DNA from: Polynucleobacter sp. TUM22923
GTDB lineage: Bacteria; Pseudomonadota; Gammaproteobacteria; Burkholderiales; Burkholderiaceae
DNA length: 64,000 nucleotides
Assembly: GCF_030295705.1 (NCBI RefSeq)
Contig: NZ_AP027274.1
Span: 124,001 to 188,000, forward strand
Direction of reading: 5' to 3'
Position 1 is the first letter of the stretch. Each line of letters starts with the position of its first letter. Position numbers and translations under genes: made by a program. The notes below the pieces were generated by a model that saw nothing but the letters and a program-made list of their open reading frames with translations, did no database searches and was not told where the DNA came from. Shown here piece after piece: positions 9,258-18,348 of the stretch.

Positions 9258-10049
9258 CTCACCTAGCGCAGCCCCAGGATCAGTAGCGCGCATCAATGCC
9301 TCGCCCACCAAAAAGGCGTTGATATGATGATCACGCATTAATTGAACATCCGCACGATTCATAATTCCAGATTCTGTCACGATCGTTTTATCAGCAGGCA
9401 CCATCGACAATAATGTCAAAGTGGTCTGAAGCGTGACTTCAAAAGTTTTTAAATTACGATTATTGATGCCGAGCAGTGGAGTCTTGAGATCCAAGGCCTG
9501 CTCTAATTCAGGTGCGCTGTGTACTTCCACCAGCACATCCAAGCCGAGCTCATGGGCGCAGGCTTCTAATTCCCGCATTTGATTGCGTTCTAGGCAGGCC
9601 ACTATTAATAAAATGGCATCTGCACCTAGCACTCTAGCTTCATAAATTTGATAAGGATCAATCGTGAAGTCTTTGCGTAAAACGGGGATGCTGCAGGCCG
9701 CACGTGCAGCCTGTAAATAAGCGTTCGCCCCTTGAAAATAATCCTTATCCGTTAGAACCGATAAACAGGCGGCGCCATTATTGGCATAAGACTGTGCAAT
9801 TTCTGCTGGATGAAAGTGCTCCCGCAAGACGCCTTTACTGGGACTTGCTTTTTTAATCTCGGCAATAACGCCCGCTTTGCCAGAGATGATTTTCTGATGG
9901 ATTGAGTGAATAAAACCCCGTGGCCTCAAAGTCTCGTCACGGTTATTTTCTTCGGCTTGCTCACGCTGGTTAGCAAGGGATATTTTTTTGGAGTCTATAG
10001 CAATTTCCACTTTTTTAGTGGAAACAATTTTTTCGAGAATATCACTCAT
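9246..10049 (-). CDS. trpC: Indole-3-glycerol phosphate synthase
   Basis: Ring closure of CdRP to indole-3-glycerol phosphate in tryptophan synthesis. The TIM-barrel motifs are visible: [13 protein letters not shown] with the catalytic lysine, [13 protein letters not shown], and VTESGI near the phosphate-binding end. At 267 residues it is the monofunctional form, not fused to trpF. It is the last gene of rpe-trpE-trpG-trpD-trpC, 12 bases after trpD. Confidence 0.96.
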   Translation of the reverse strand: MSDILEKIVSTKKVEIAIDSKKISLANQREQAEENNRDETLRPRGFIHSIHQKIISGKAGVIAEIKKASPSKGVLREHFHPAEIAQSYANNGAACLSVLTDKDYFQGANAYLQAARAACSIPVLRKDFTIDPYQIYEARVLGADAILLIVACLERNQMRELEACAHELGLDVLVEVHSAPELEQALDLKTPLLGINNRNLKTFEVTLQTTLTLLSMVPADKTIVTESGIMNRADVQLMRDHHINAFLVGEALMRATDPGAALGELFN

Positions 10050-10061
10050 CAGGGGCTTTAA

Positions 10062-11084
10062 TTATTTTTGGGTAGCTACAACAAATTGATCAAGTTTTTG
10101 GCGTGCTGCACCAGAGGCAATAGCCGCTTTCGCTATTTCAATACCACTAGCAATACTGGGGGCGATGTCGGCAACATACAGCACTGCTCCTGCATTTAGG
10201 CAAACAATATCGCTTGCTGGGCCAGGGATTTTGTTGAGCACGTCTAAGACGATAGCTTTGGATTCCGCTGCATTGCTAACTTTGAAGCTATTAGTTAACG
10301 CAGTGCTTAGGCCAAAGTCTTGCGGATGAATTTCATATTCACGTACAAGACCATCCTTAAGTTCGCCCACCAAAGTAGGGCCCTCGAGTGAGATCTCATC
10401 TAAACCGTCGAGACCATACACCACAAGAGCATGATCCATTCCCATGGCTTGCAATACCCGAATCTGAATACCAACCAAGTCTGCATGAAATACCCCCATC
10501 AAGATACGCTTGGCATCTGCTGGATTGGTAAGCGGCCCTAGAATATTAAAAATAGTGCGCACGCCTAAATCTTTACGAATCGGTGCAACATTTTTCATTG
10601 CCGGGTGATGGTTGGGTGCAAACATAAAGCCTGCCCCGGTTTGAGCGATGCATTGCGCTACTTGTACCGGCGAAAGTGTCAGGTTTACGCCAAGTGATTC
10701 CAAAATGTCAGCACTGCCTGATTTGCTGCTCACACTGCGATTACCATGCTTGGCAATCTTTGCGCCTGCAGCAGCAGCAACAAACATCGCTGCTGTAGAA
10801 ATATTAAAGGTATGGGCGCCATCACCGCCGGTACCAACCACATCTACTAAGTTAGTCCTATCCTCAATATGTACTGGGGTGGCAAACTCACGCATCACCT
10901 GAGCAGCAGCCGTAATTTCACCAACGGTTTCTTGTTTGGTACGTAGGGCGACTAATAAGCCAGCCACTAATGTTGGCGGTATTTCACCGCTCATGATGAG
11001 GCGCATTATTGCGGTCATTTCATCATGAGAAAGCTCGTGATGCTCAATGCAGCGTTGTAATGCTTGTTGAGGACTAATAGGCAT
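10062..11084 (-). CDS. trpD: Anthranilate phosphoribosyltransferase
   Basis: Transfers the phosphoribosyl group of PRPP to anthranilate. PRPP-binding motifs [18 protein letters not shown] and [21 protein letters not shown] are both present. The 340-residue length is normal and it is not fused to trpG. Two bases separate it from trpG, consistent with translational coupling inside the operon. Confidence 0.97.
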   Translation of the reverse strand: MPISPQQALQRCIEHHELSHDEMTAIMRLIMSGEIPPTLVAGLLVALRTKQETVGEITAAAQVMREFATPVHIEDRTNLVDVVGTGGDGAHTFNISTAAMFVAAAAGAKIAKHGNRSVSSKSGSADILESLGVNLTLSPVQVAQCIAQTGAGFMFAPNHHPAMKNVAPIRKDLGVRTIFNILGPLTNPADAKRILMGVFHADLVGIQIRVLQAMGMDHALVVYGLDGLDEISLEGPTLVGELKDGLVREYEIHPQDFGLSTALTNSFKVSNAAESKAIVLDVLNKIPGPASDIVCLNAGAVLYVADIAPSIASGIEIAKAAIASGAARQKLDQFVVATQK

Positions 11085-11086
11085 AG

Positions 11087-11653
11087 TTATTTCGTTTGCA
11101 AAAAATTCTTGAGTAGGGCGTGGCCATGCTCAGAAAGAATAGACTCTGGATGAAATTGCACGCCTTCCACTGCGAGCTCACGATGCCGTACACCCATGAT
11201 TTCTCCATCTGAGGAGGTGGCAGTAATTTCTAGCACCTCTGGCAAGGAACTTTTCTCAATAGCTAGGGAGTGATAGCGAGTTACTTTAAATGGGCTTGGA
11301 AGGTTCTTAAATACACCAACGCCACTATGGTGAATATCATCTGTCTTGCCATGCATTACTTTTTGGGCGCGAATAATCTTGCCACCAAAAGCCTCGCCAA
11401 TCGCTTGGTGCCCAAGACAAACTCCTAGAATTGGAATATGCCCTGCATAACGCTTGATTGTTTCTACGGAGATGCCTGCTTCTGTTGGACTACACGGTCC
11501 AGGGGAAATACAAATACGCGCAGGATTGATATTGGCGATTTCTTTAACGCTAATCTCATCGTTACGAAACACTCTAACTTCTTCGCCTAGTTCTGCAAAA
11601 TATTGCACTAGGTTATAAGTAAACGAGTCATAGTTATCAATCATGAGGAGCAT
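11087..11653 (-). CDS. trpG: Anthranilate synthase component II (glutamine amidotransferase)
   Basis: Supplies ammonia from glutamine to TrpE. A class I amidotransferase triad is seen: Cys79 in ILGVCLGHQ, and His168 and Glu170 in FHPESIL. The 188-residue length is typical. It overlaps trpE by 17 bases. Such subunits can be shared with aminodeoxychorismate synthase (folate) when no separate pabA exists; that cannot be judged from this window. Confidence 0.96.
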   Translation of the reverse strand: MLLMIDNYDSFTYNLVQYFAELGEEVRVFRNDEISVKEIANINPARICISPGPCSPTEAGISVETIKRYAGHIPILGVCLGHQAIGEAFGGKIIRAQKVMHGKTDDIHHSGVGVFKNLPSPFKVTRYHSLAIEKSSLPEVLEITATSSDGEIMGVRHRELAVEGVQFHPESILSEHGHALLKNFLQTK

Positions 11654-13142
11654 CGAGTCCTCCTTGCACTAAATCAGCTGCCATTAATACGGCACGCGCT
11701 TTGGCCTCAGTTTCTTTCCACTCAGCAGTAGGGTCAGAGTCAGCAACAACACCCGCACCTGCTTGAGAGTGCAACATACCGTTTCGGATAACGCCTGTAC
11801 GAATCGCAATCGCGACATCCATGTCGCCAGAAAAGGAGAGGTAACCCACAGCACCACCATAGACCCCACGTTTTACTACTTCCATTTCATCAATAATTTC
11901 CATCGCCCGAATTTTAGGGGCGCCAGATAAAGTTCCAGCAGGGAAGGTGGCGCGTAAAACATCCATATTGCTCATATTGTCCAGCAATTCACCTTCTACT
12001 GAACTGACAATATGCTGCACATGAGAATATTTTTCGATCGACATGGAATCCGTTAGTTTGACAGTTCCCGTTTTAGCAATGCGGCCTACATCGTTGCGTG
12101 CTAAATCAATGAGCATGACGTGCTCTGCAATTTCTTTAGGATCGGCAAGCAACTCTTTGGCTAGGCGATCATCCTCTTCGGGCGAGGTACCGCGTGGACG
12201 TGTTCCTGCTAGCGGCCGAATGGTGACAATTTTTTCACCTTCACGATTTTCTTGGCGCACCAGTATTTCTGGGGATGAACCCACAATCTGCATTTCACCA
12301 AAATCATAAAAGTACATATAGGGCGATGGATTTAAAGAGCGCAATGCTCTATATAAAGCCAAAGGCGAATCAGTGAAAGGCTTACTAATCCGTTGGCCAA
12401 TGACAACTTGCATGCAATCACCAGCCAAAATATATTCTTTGGTTTTTAGTACAGCGCGTTCATAGTCGGCCGCCTTGAATTGGCGGATTAATTCAGTTTT
12501 AGTACTAGGTAGTGAAGCGGGTATAGTCACCGGCTTAGTGAGGCAGGCTAATATTTCTTTTAACCTAGCTTGGCCCTGATTAAAGCTATCAGCAATATCA
12601 GGATTGGCATAAACGATAAGGTAAATACGGCCTGCGACGTTATCGATGACTGCCAGCTCTTCTGTCAGCATTAGCTGAATATCAGGCACACCTAATTCGT
12701 CAGGAAGCTGGTGCTTGGCTAAGCGAGATTCGATATAGCGAACCGTGTCATATCCAAAATAACCGGCTAGACCTCCGCAGAAGCGGGGTAAGCCAGGCTG
12801 CACGGCAACCTTAAAGCGTTTAAAAAAAGCATCTACAAAATCTAAAGGATTGTCATGATTCGTTTCAATGACTTGCCCATTAAGTAAGACCTCAGTAACT
12901 GGGGCATCTGGTGTGCCGATCGTTCTTAAAATCGTTTTAGCTGGCAGCCCAATAAAAGAAAAGCGGCCAAAGCGTTCTCCACCTAAAACAGATTCTAGAA
13001 GATAGGTATTCTTTTGGCCGAAGGCTTGCGTCAGTTTGACGTAAAGAGACAGCGGCGTCTCTAAATCCGCCAATACTTCTTTTACTAAGGGGATGCGATT
13101 AAAGCCCTGCTTTGCAAGCGCTAGAAATTCTTCATGCTGCAT
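11637..13142 (-). CDS. trpE: Anthranilate synthase component I
   Basis: Converts chorismate to anthranilate. The 501-residue protein carries the N-terminal tryptophan feedback site [18 protein letters not shown] (Leu48-Ser51 onward), and the chorismate-binding domain with [11 protein letters not shown], the [11 protein letters not shown] segment and a [10 protein letters not shown] segment. The intact LLES motif predicts feedback inhibition by tryptophan. Its start overlaps the rpe stop by one base. Confidence 0.97.
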   Translation of the reverse strand: MQHEEFLALAKQGFNRIPLVKEVLADLETPLSLYVKLTQAFGQKNTYLLESVLGGERFGRFSFIGLPAKTILRTIGTPDAPVTEVLLNGQVIETNHDNPLDFVDAFFKRFKVAVQPGLPRFCGGLAGYFGYDTVRYIESRLAKHQLPDELGVPDIQLMLTEELAVIDNVAGRIYLIVYANPDIADSFNQGQARLKEILACLTKPVTIPASLPSTKTELIRQFKAADYERAVLKTKEYILAGDCMQVVIGQRISKPFTDSPLALYRALRSLNPSPYMYFYDFGEMQIVGSSPEILVRQENREGEKIVTIRPLAGTRPRGTSPEEDDRLAKELLADPKEIAEHVMLIDLARNDVGRIAKTGTVKLTDSMSIEKYSHVQHIVSSVEGELLDNMSNMDVLRATFPAGTLSGAPKIRAMEIIDEMEVVKRGVYGGAVGYLSFSGDMDVAIAIRTGVIRNGMLHSQAGAGVVADSDPTAEWKETEAKARAVLMAADLVQGGLDAPHD

Positions 13143-13867
13143 TACGCAATTCCTGAGTTCGCTAGTTCTGAACGCATAGCATCAATCACGGAAGCATAAT
13201 TTTTGTTTCCAAAGATTGCGGAGCCAGCAACAAAGGTATCAGCCCCTGCTTTAGCGACCTGAGCGATGTTGTCGACTTTAATGCCGCCATCTACTTCTAG
13301 ACGAATATGCCGCCCAGTCTCTGCTTGGTAGCGATCTAAGCGTGCGCGTACTTGTGTGATTTTGTTCAGCGTACTGGGAATAAAGGATTGCCCACCGAAG
13401 CCCGGGTTTACAGACATCAGGAGCACTAAATCTAATAACTCTAAGGTGTGATCCAAATGATCAAGGGGGGTGGCGGGATTGAAGACCAGTCCGGCCTGAC
13501 AGCCTTGGTCGCGAATCAAATTCAATGTGCGATTGACGTGCGGACTTGCCTCGGGATGAAAGCTAATGAGGTTTGCCCCGGCTTTAGCAAAATCGGGAAC
13601 AAGACGGTCTACCGGCTCAACCATTAAGTGCACATCAATCATGGCTGGTTTGCCATCTTTTGTAGCATGCGGCCTAATTGCCTCGCACACCAACGGCCCA
13701 ATGGTGAGGTTGGGAACGTAGTGGTTATCCATCACATCAAAGTGAATCCAGTCTGCGCCCGCCAAAAGAACGTCTTGAACTTCTTTACCAAGGCAGGCAA
13801 AGTCAGCCGACAAAATAGAGGGGGCAATAAGAAATTGGGTATTTGAAGCTGATTTCTGGATATCCAT
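13142..13867 (-). CDS. rpe: Ribulose-phosphate 3-epimerase
   Basis: Interconverts ribulose-5-phosphate and xylulose-5-phosphate. TIM-barrel motifs are [31 protein letters not shown] with metal-binding residues, [14 protein letters not shown], and EVDGGI near the phosphate site. At 241 residues it is full length. It leads the trp operon; the gph gene that often lies between rpe and trpE in betaproteobacteria is absent here. It is divergent from apaG with only 49 bases between. Confidence 0.96.
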   Translation of the reverse strand: MDIQKSASNTQFLIAPSILSADFACLGKEVQDVLLAGADWIHFDVMDNHYVPNLTIGPLVCEAIRPHATKDGKPAMIDVHLMVEPVDRLVPDFAKAGANLISFHPEASPHVNRTLNLIRDQGCQAGLVFNPATPLDHLDHTLELLDLVLLMSVNPGFGGQSFIPSTLNKITQVRARLDRYQAETGRHIRLEVDGGIKVDNIAQVAKAGADTFVAGSAIFGNKNYASVIDAMRSELANSGIA

Positions 13868-13879
13868 ACCTAGATTCTA
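13868..13879 (-). promoter_or_regulatory. -10-like box, leaderless promoter of rpe-trpEGDC
   Basis: Minus strand TAGAAT (13879-13874, five of six consensus), then CTAGGT, then the rpe ATG. With the start codon at the expected transcript start there is no room for a trp leader peptide or attenuator directly upstream of rpe. Confidence 0.5.
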
Positions 13880-13904
13880 GCTTGCAGTTGGCTTCGGGAT
13901 AGCG

Positions 13905-13916
13905 CAGAATTCGAGC
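13905..13916 (+). promoter_or_regulatory. -10-like box, leaderless promoter of apaG
   Basis: CAGAAT (13905-13910, four of six consensus) then TCGAGC then the apaG ATG at 13917. There is no Shine-Dalgarno site. The same CAGAAT plus six bases is found before ogt. Confidence 0.35.
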
Positions 13917-14291
13917 ATGAATCCTCACGAAATCACGATTACGGTCAAAACTCAGTACCTACCGGAACAGTCTGACCCCGAGAATAGGCAATTTGCCTTT
14001 GCTTACACTGTCACCATACGGAATGCTGGCACAGCTAATGTGCAGCTCATTGGCCGCCATTGGTTCATTACGGATGGCGACAATGACGTAAAAGAGGTCC
14101 GCGGGCTGGGCGTTGTAGGGCAGCAACCGCTTCTGAGGCCTGGTGAGCAGTTTGAGTACACCAGCTGGGCTACTTTACCTACGCCAGCGGGAACCATGCG
14201 GGGTGAGTTCTTTTGCGTTACTGAAGAAGCTCAGTTTTTCCAGGCGCCTATTCTAGAATTTGCTCTAGTAATGCCTAGAACCTTGCATTAA
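13917..14291 (+). CDS. apaG: ApaG (Co2+/Mg2+ efflux-associated) protein
   Basis: Small fibronectin-III-like fold protein of uncertain biochemical role, 124 residues. The family core is obvious: FAYTVTIRNAG, ANVQLIGRHWFITD, VRGLGVVGQQPLLRPGEQFEYTS and the MRGEFFCV region. The name comes from its link to apaH in Escherichia coli; no apaH is present here. It is divergent from rpe and followed by mltA 125 bases on. Confidence 0.95.
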   Translation: MNPHEITITVKTQYLPEQSDPENRQFAFAYTVTIRNAGTANVQLIGRHWFITDGDNDVKEVRGLGVVGQQPLLRPGEQFEYTSWATLPTPAGTMRGEFFCVTEEAQFFQAPILEFALVMPRTLH

Positions 14292-14304
14292 TACCCTAGA
14301 AAAG

Positions 14305-14418
14305 CTATTTTTTGCCCTTACCGGTCCAAAGGACAATGAAGAGTAGTAACGCTAAAGCCAGGCCACCTTCTAAGACAAATAGGATCATTGGGTATTCATC
14401 GAGTACATTGGCAATCAT
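14305..14418 (-). CDS. Possible 37-residue single-span membrane microprotein
   Basis: A short minus-strand frame starting at ATG 14418 in the gap between apaG and mltA. It encodes an acidic N-terminus, one strongly hydrophobic helix (about residues 10-31, LFVLEGGLALALLLFIVLW) and a lysine-rich tail (GKGKK), a plausible inner-membrane microprotein. The start codon overlaps the mltA start codon on the other strand. I do not recognise it; it could be fortuitous, since hydrophobic short frames are common opposite GC-poor sequence. Confidence 0.35.
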   Translation of the reverse strand: MIANVLDEYPMILFVLEGGLALALLLFIVLWTGKGKK

Positions 14419-15586
14419 GATTTTTATATCCAAACTATTGAGTAATAAAGCAGATTTTGCCTGGAGCAAGCAAACCCTAGCTCGAAGTGTATTCGCTATT
14501 GCTCTTGCTAGCATGATCATCGGCTGCATGAGTCCTCCTACGCGAGGACCGGGATCTTCCCGCTCAAGCAGCAGCCCCCCAGCAGCTTATAGCTCCCCCA
14601 TCGCTCAATTTCAGGCGGTGTCATGGCAAGCTTTACCTGGCTGGCAGCAAGATGACCTTACCTCCGCTTGGCCAGCCTGGCTCAAGAGCTGTGAAGCCTT
14701 ACGAAAGCGCAATAGCGAGATTCATTGGCGCCAAGTTTGTATGCAAGCGAGCAACATTTCAGTGCGGGATGATGACGCAATCCGTCAGTATTTTGAGGCG
14801 AATTTCCAGGCCTATGAGATCCGTAATAGCGCCAATGGAAATGAGACAGGCTTAGTTACTGGTTATTACGAGCCAGTGTTAAATGGCTCTCAGACCCGAA
14901 CTGCCACTTACACTGTTCCGCTCTATGCCTATCCCCCTTCGTGGAAAAGTTCAAAGCCCAGCCCTGCACCACCCCGCTCAGAATTGATGAGCTCAGGAAT
15001 CTTGCGTGGATCTGAAATTGCTTGGGTAAAAGATCCTGTGGAGGCTGCTTTTATGCAAATTCAAGGATCTGGAAAAATTCGCTTAGATGATGGCCGCGTG
15101 CTGCGTTTAGCTTATGCCGGGACGAATGATCAGCCCTTCAAGTCTTTTGCACAGTGGTTGCTTGATCGTAAGGAAATCACCCGTAGTGAGGCAACCATGC
15201 AGGGTATTTCAGCATGGGCCAAGCGAAACCCCGGTCGAGTCGAAGAGATGCTGAATGCCAACCCTAGATTTGTTTTCTTTAAAGAGCTTCCCGGTAAGGT
15301 GAGTGCTGATCTGGGGCCCATTGGTGCGCTAGGCGTACCGCTCACGAGTGAGCGCAGTATTGCCGTAGACTTAAGAGCGCTTCCACTAGGAGCGCCGGTC
15401 TTTTTAAGTACGACAAGACCCTTAAGTAAGCAAGCCTTGCAGAAACTTGTCATGGCGCAAGATACTGGTAAGGCTATTGTGGGTGGGGTGAGGGCAGACT
15501 ACTATTGGGGTTCGGGAGATGCTGCTGGCGAATTGGCTGGGCGCATGAAACAGGATGGCAAGATGTGGTTATTGTTACCACGTTAA
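14417..15586 (+). CDS. mltA: Membrane-bound lytic murein transglycosylase A
   Basis: Cleaves peptidoglycan glycan strands to anhydromuropeptides. Starting at ATG 14417 gives a lipoprotein signal ending in a lipobox-like IIGC (Cys near residue 37), then a serine/proline-rich linker, the MltA barrel with TGYYEPVLNGS, and the C-terminal 3D domain AQDTGKAIVGGVRADYYWGSG with catalytic aspartate. The frame is open to 14312, but the longer N-terminus would precede the signal peptide. About 390 residues, normal for the family. Confidence 0.92.
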   Translation: MIFISKLLSNKADFAWSKQTLARSVFAIALASMIIGCMSPPTRGPGSSRSSSSPPAAYSSPIAQFQAVSWQALPGWQQDDLTSAWPAWLKSCEALRKRNSEIHWRQVCMQASNISVRDDDAIRQYFEANFQAYEIRNSANGNETGLVTGYYEPVLNGSQTRTATYTVPLYAYPPSWKSSKPSPAPPRSELMSSGILRGSEIAWVKDPVEAAFMQIQGSGKIRLDDGRVLRLAYAGTNDQPFKSFAQWLLDRKEITRSEATMQGISAWAKRNPGRVEEMLNANPRFVFFKELPGKVSADLGPIGALGVPLTSERSIAVDLRALPLGAPVFLSTTRPLSKQALQKLVMAQDTGKAIVGGVRADYYWGSGDAAGELAGRMKQDGKMWLLLPR

Positions 15587-15611
15587 ATGAGTACCTATTG
15601 GAAAGAGATAC

Positions 15612-16388
15612 ATGAGCTACAACACCATATTGACTGAAGTAGAGGGCAAGGTTGCCATCATTACTTTAAATCGCCCTCAGGTTTTGAATGCCCTAAACGA
15701 TGAGTTGATGGATGAACTAGGTGCGGCGATGTTGGGCTTCGATGCGGATGATGGTATCGGCTGCATCATTGTGACGGGTAGTGAAAAAGCATTTGCTGCT
15801 GGCGCTGATATTGCAGCGATGGCAAAGTATGGATTTCAGGATGTCTATCGCGGCGATTTTATTTCGCGCAACTGGGAACAAATTAAGCAGGTTCGCAAGC
15901 CGGTGATTGCGGCAGTATCTGGTTACGCTCTTGGTGGCGGATGTGAATTAGCGATGATGTGCGACACCATCATGGCTGCCGATAGCGCAAAATTTGCACA
16001 GCCAGAAGTAAAGTTAGGCATTATTCCTGGCGCTGGTGGCACGCAGCGTCTTACGCGTGCAGTGTCAAAGGCCAAGGCTATGGATCTTGCTCTGACTGGT
16101 CGCATGATGGATGCTGTCGAAGCGGAACGTGCAGGTTTGGTTGCCCGTATTTTCCCGCAAGCTGATTTTCTAACAGAAGTAAAAGCGATTGCAAAAACAA
16201 TTGCTGATATGCCTTTGATCACAGCGATGATGGTCAAGGAATCTATCAACGCGGCTTATGAAACTACCTTGTCTGAAGGTATTCGTTTTGAGCGTCGGTT
16301 ATTTCATGCTTGTTTTGCTACAAACGATCAAAAAGAGGGGATGACAGCGTTTATAGAAAAGCGTCCAGCCAAATTTACAAACTCTTAA
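15612..16388 (+). CDS. Enoyl-CoA hydratase/isomerase family protein
   Basis: Crotonase-fold enzyme, probably enoyl-CoA hydratase, of 258 residues. Motifs: [11 protein letters not shown], the oxyanion-hole stretch [26 protein letters not shown], and [13 protein letters not shown], which retains the two glutamates used by hydratases (EVKLGI region and ELAMM). The start has GAAAGAGA upstream. No other beta-oxidation gene is adjacent, so the substrate is open. Confidence 0.92.
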   Translation: MSYNTILTEVEGKVAIITLNRPQVLNALNDELMDELGAAMLGFDADDGIGCIIVTGSEKAFAAGADIAAMAKYGFQDVYRGDFISRNWEQIKQVRKPVIAAVSGYALGGGCELAMMCDTIMAADSAKFAQPEVKLGIIPGAGGTQRLTRAVSKAKAMDLALTGRMMDAVEAERAGLVARIFPQADFLTEVKAIAKTIADMPLITAMMVKESINAAYETTLSEGIRFERRLFHACFATNDQKEGMTAFIEKRPAKFTNS

Positions 16389-16427
16389 AAATGCTTGTTA
16401 CTTAGAGCGCCTCTTTCGCTAAGTAAC
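16386..16427 (-). terminator. Hairpin between convergent enoyl-CoA hydratase and M20 genes
   Basis: GTTACTTAG (16397-16405) and CTAAGTAAC (16419-16427) form a perfect nine-base-pair stem with a 13-base loop. Reading the minus strand, AAGCA and five T follow, fitting termination of the M20 gene, whose last codons lie within the hairpin. Confidence 0.55.
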
Positions 16428-17604
16428 GTTGAGCTAGCTTGACCCAGTAGCTCACACCAACCGGAATCAGGGCGTCATTAAAGTCATAAGAGGGGTTGTG
16501 AAGATGGCATGGACCCATGCCATGACCAACGGAGCGATGATCCCCATCTCCATTCCCTAAAAACACATAACAACCGGGTTTCTCCAACAACATAAATGCA
16601 AAATCTTCTGCACCCATAGTTGGATCGATCGATGTATTGACATTTTGAGGGCCCACTAATTCAACCATGACCTCACTTGCAAATTGCACTTCTCGATCAT
16701 GGTTAATGAGTGGTGGATAGCTTCTGACAAAACCAACCTCAGCCTGGCAATCAAAAGCGCTAGCAATGTTATGAGAAATCTCTTTAAGCCTTTGCTCAAT
16801 CAGATCGAGCACTTCTAGCGTAAAAGTGCGAACTGTACCGCCGATAAAAGCGCTATCAGGGATCACATTATTAGTCTTGCCGGCATTAAATTGCGTCACC
16901 GATAAAACAGCAGCATCTATAGGGCGTTTATTGCGTGTAATGATGCTTTGTAGGGCTTGCACCACTTGGGTTCCAGCAAGTAGCGGATCTGCACTATTGT
17001 GCGGAAGGGCGGCATGCCCCCCTTTTCCTCTAATCGTAATTTCAAAGCTATTACTAGAGGCCATCATCGGTCCTGAGGTGACTCCAAAGTGCCCCTCAGC
17101 AAGTCCAGGCCAATTATGTAAACCAAAGACTGCGTCACATGGAAATTGCTCAAAGAGACCATCTTGAATCATTGCTTGAGCACCAGCACCACCCTCTTCT
17201 GCTGGCTGAAAAATGAAAATCACTGTGCCCTTAAAGTCACGATGATTTGAGAGATATTGTGCGGCACCCAAGAGCATGGCGGTGTGGCCATCATGACCGC
17301 AAGCGTGCATCTTGCCGGGGTTTTTTGAAGTATGTTCAAAGGCATTATGTTCTTGCAGCGGCAAGGCATCCATGTCGGCACGTAAGCCAATTATTTTGCC
17401 GGCACCGAAGTCGCCTTCCAGCTTACCAACAACACCTGTTTTTCCGAGCCCCCGAAATACCGTAATTCCCCAGCTAGAAAGTGCCTCTGCAACTAAGTCA
17501 GAGGTACGGTTTTCTTCAAAACGCAGTTCGGGATGGGCATGAATATTGCGTCGGATTTCTTGTATCGCTGCTGCAGAGTCGATAATTTCTGGAAGTAATC
17601 GCAT
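16402..17604 (-). CDS. M20 family amidohydrolase (hippurate hydrolase-like)
   Basis: Metal-dependent amidohydrolase or carboxypeptidase of 400 residues. Metal-site and catalytic motifs are GLRADMDALPLQEHN, KMHACGHDGHTAMLLG, PAEEGGAGAQAMI, and a late GAEDFAFML; the central dimerisation domain interrupts as usual. Substrates in this group are N-acyl amino acids or peptides (hippurate, N-acetyl amino acids, IAA conjugates); sequence does not decide. It lies 35 bases downstream of bioD but may have its own promoter (TAAGAT six bases before the ATG). Confidence 0.9.
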   Translation of the reverse strand: MRLLPEIIDSAAAIQEIRRNIHAHPELRFEENRTSDLVAEALSSWGITVFRGLGKTGVVGKLEGDFGAGKIIGLRADMDALPLQEHNAFEHTSKNPGKMHACGHDGHTAMLLGAAQYLSNHRDFKGTVIFIFQPAEEGGAGAQAMIQDGLFEQFPCDAVFGLHNWPGLAEGHFGVTSGPMMASSNSFEITIRGKGGHAALPHNSADPLLAGTQVVQALQSIITRNKRPIDAAVLSVTQFNAGKTNNVIPDSAFIGGTVRTFTLEVLDLIEQRLKEISHNIASAFDCQAEVGFVRSYPPLINHDREVQFASEVMVELVGPQNVNTSIDPTMGAEDFAFMLLEKPGCYVFLGNGDGDHRSVGHGMGPCHLHNPSYDFNDALIPVGVSYWVKLAQRYLAKEAL

Positions 17605-17616
17605 GGCTTTATCTTA
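17605..17616 (-). promoter_or_regulatory. Weak -10-like box before the M20 amidohydrolase gene
   Basis: Minus strand TAAGAT (four of six consensus), then AAAGCC, then ATG at 17604. Spacing agrees with the other leaderless candidates, but the gene may also be read through from bioD. Confidence 0.3.
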
Positions 17617-17623
17617 TCCGAAT

Positions 17624-18340
17624 TTACTGGGGCAGCCTTATATACTGCGCAGCAAAATGTAAGGCATCCATGGAGTAGGGGCTATTCGCCTGCTTCTGGA
17701 ATGTTTGTGGAAGGCTGGGAATAACGCCTAGGAAGGGTGCAAAGATTCGATCTTTCAAAGTCTGGATGTTTTCTTCTAAAAACGGCATTTCCTCAGAAAG
17801 GGTATTTGCAACCCATCCCGCAATACTGAGTTGTCTAGATTGAATAGCTTCACAAGTAAGTAATGCGTGATTAATACAGCCTAAACGCATTCCGACCACC
17901 AGAATGACCGGCAAATCGATCGCTTGGGCCAAATCACCCAAATCTTCTTGGCTGTTAAGGGGCACTAAAAAACCACCAGCACCTTCCACTACTACAGCGT
18001 CAAACTGAGTTGTAAGTACTCCTAGGGCATCGAGAATGACAGCGCAATCTAGGCGGATATCCTGTTCTTTAGCTACTAAATGTGGAGCCGCCGGCTCATC
18101 TAGGACATAAGGACAAAGCACATGCTCTCGTGAGTTTAGTCCTGAGGCCAAACTTAATGTTTCTACATCTTCATTGCATTTTTGACCACTAGCATCGATA
18201 TAAGTTCCAGCAGCTACCGGTTTAAAACCAGCCGATATTTGACCGGCTTCTTTTAACTTCAAAATAAGGGCGCCCGCTACTAAGGTTTTACCAATTTCGG
18301 TATCCGTGCCAGTGATAAAAAAACCAGTTGATAGATTCAT
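17624..18340 (-). CDS. bioD: Dethiobiotin synthetase
   Basis: ATP-dependent carboxylation of DAPA to dethiobiotin. The P-loop variant ITGTDTEIGKTLVAG sits at the N-terminus, followed by GFKPVAAG and VEGAGGFLVPLN, all diagnostic. ATG 18340 gives 238 residues; a TTG at 18352, which overlaps the bioF stop as TTGA, would add four residues and is a real alternative. It is the third gene of bioA-bioF-bioD. Confidence 0.95.
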   Translation of the reverse strand: MNLSTGFFITGTDTEIGKTLVAGALILKLKEAGQISAGFKPVAAGTYIDASGQKCNEDVETLSLASGLNSREHVLCPYVLDEPAAPHLVAKEQDIRLDCAVILDALGVLTTQFDAVVVEGAGGFLVPLNSQEDLGDLAQAIDLPVILVVGMRLGCINHALLTCEAIQSRQLSIAGWVANTLSEEMPFLEENIQTLKDRIFAPFLGVIPSLPQTFQKQANSPYSMDALHFAAQYIRLPQ

Positions 18341-18348
18341 AAGAGAAC

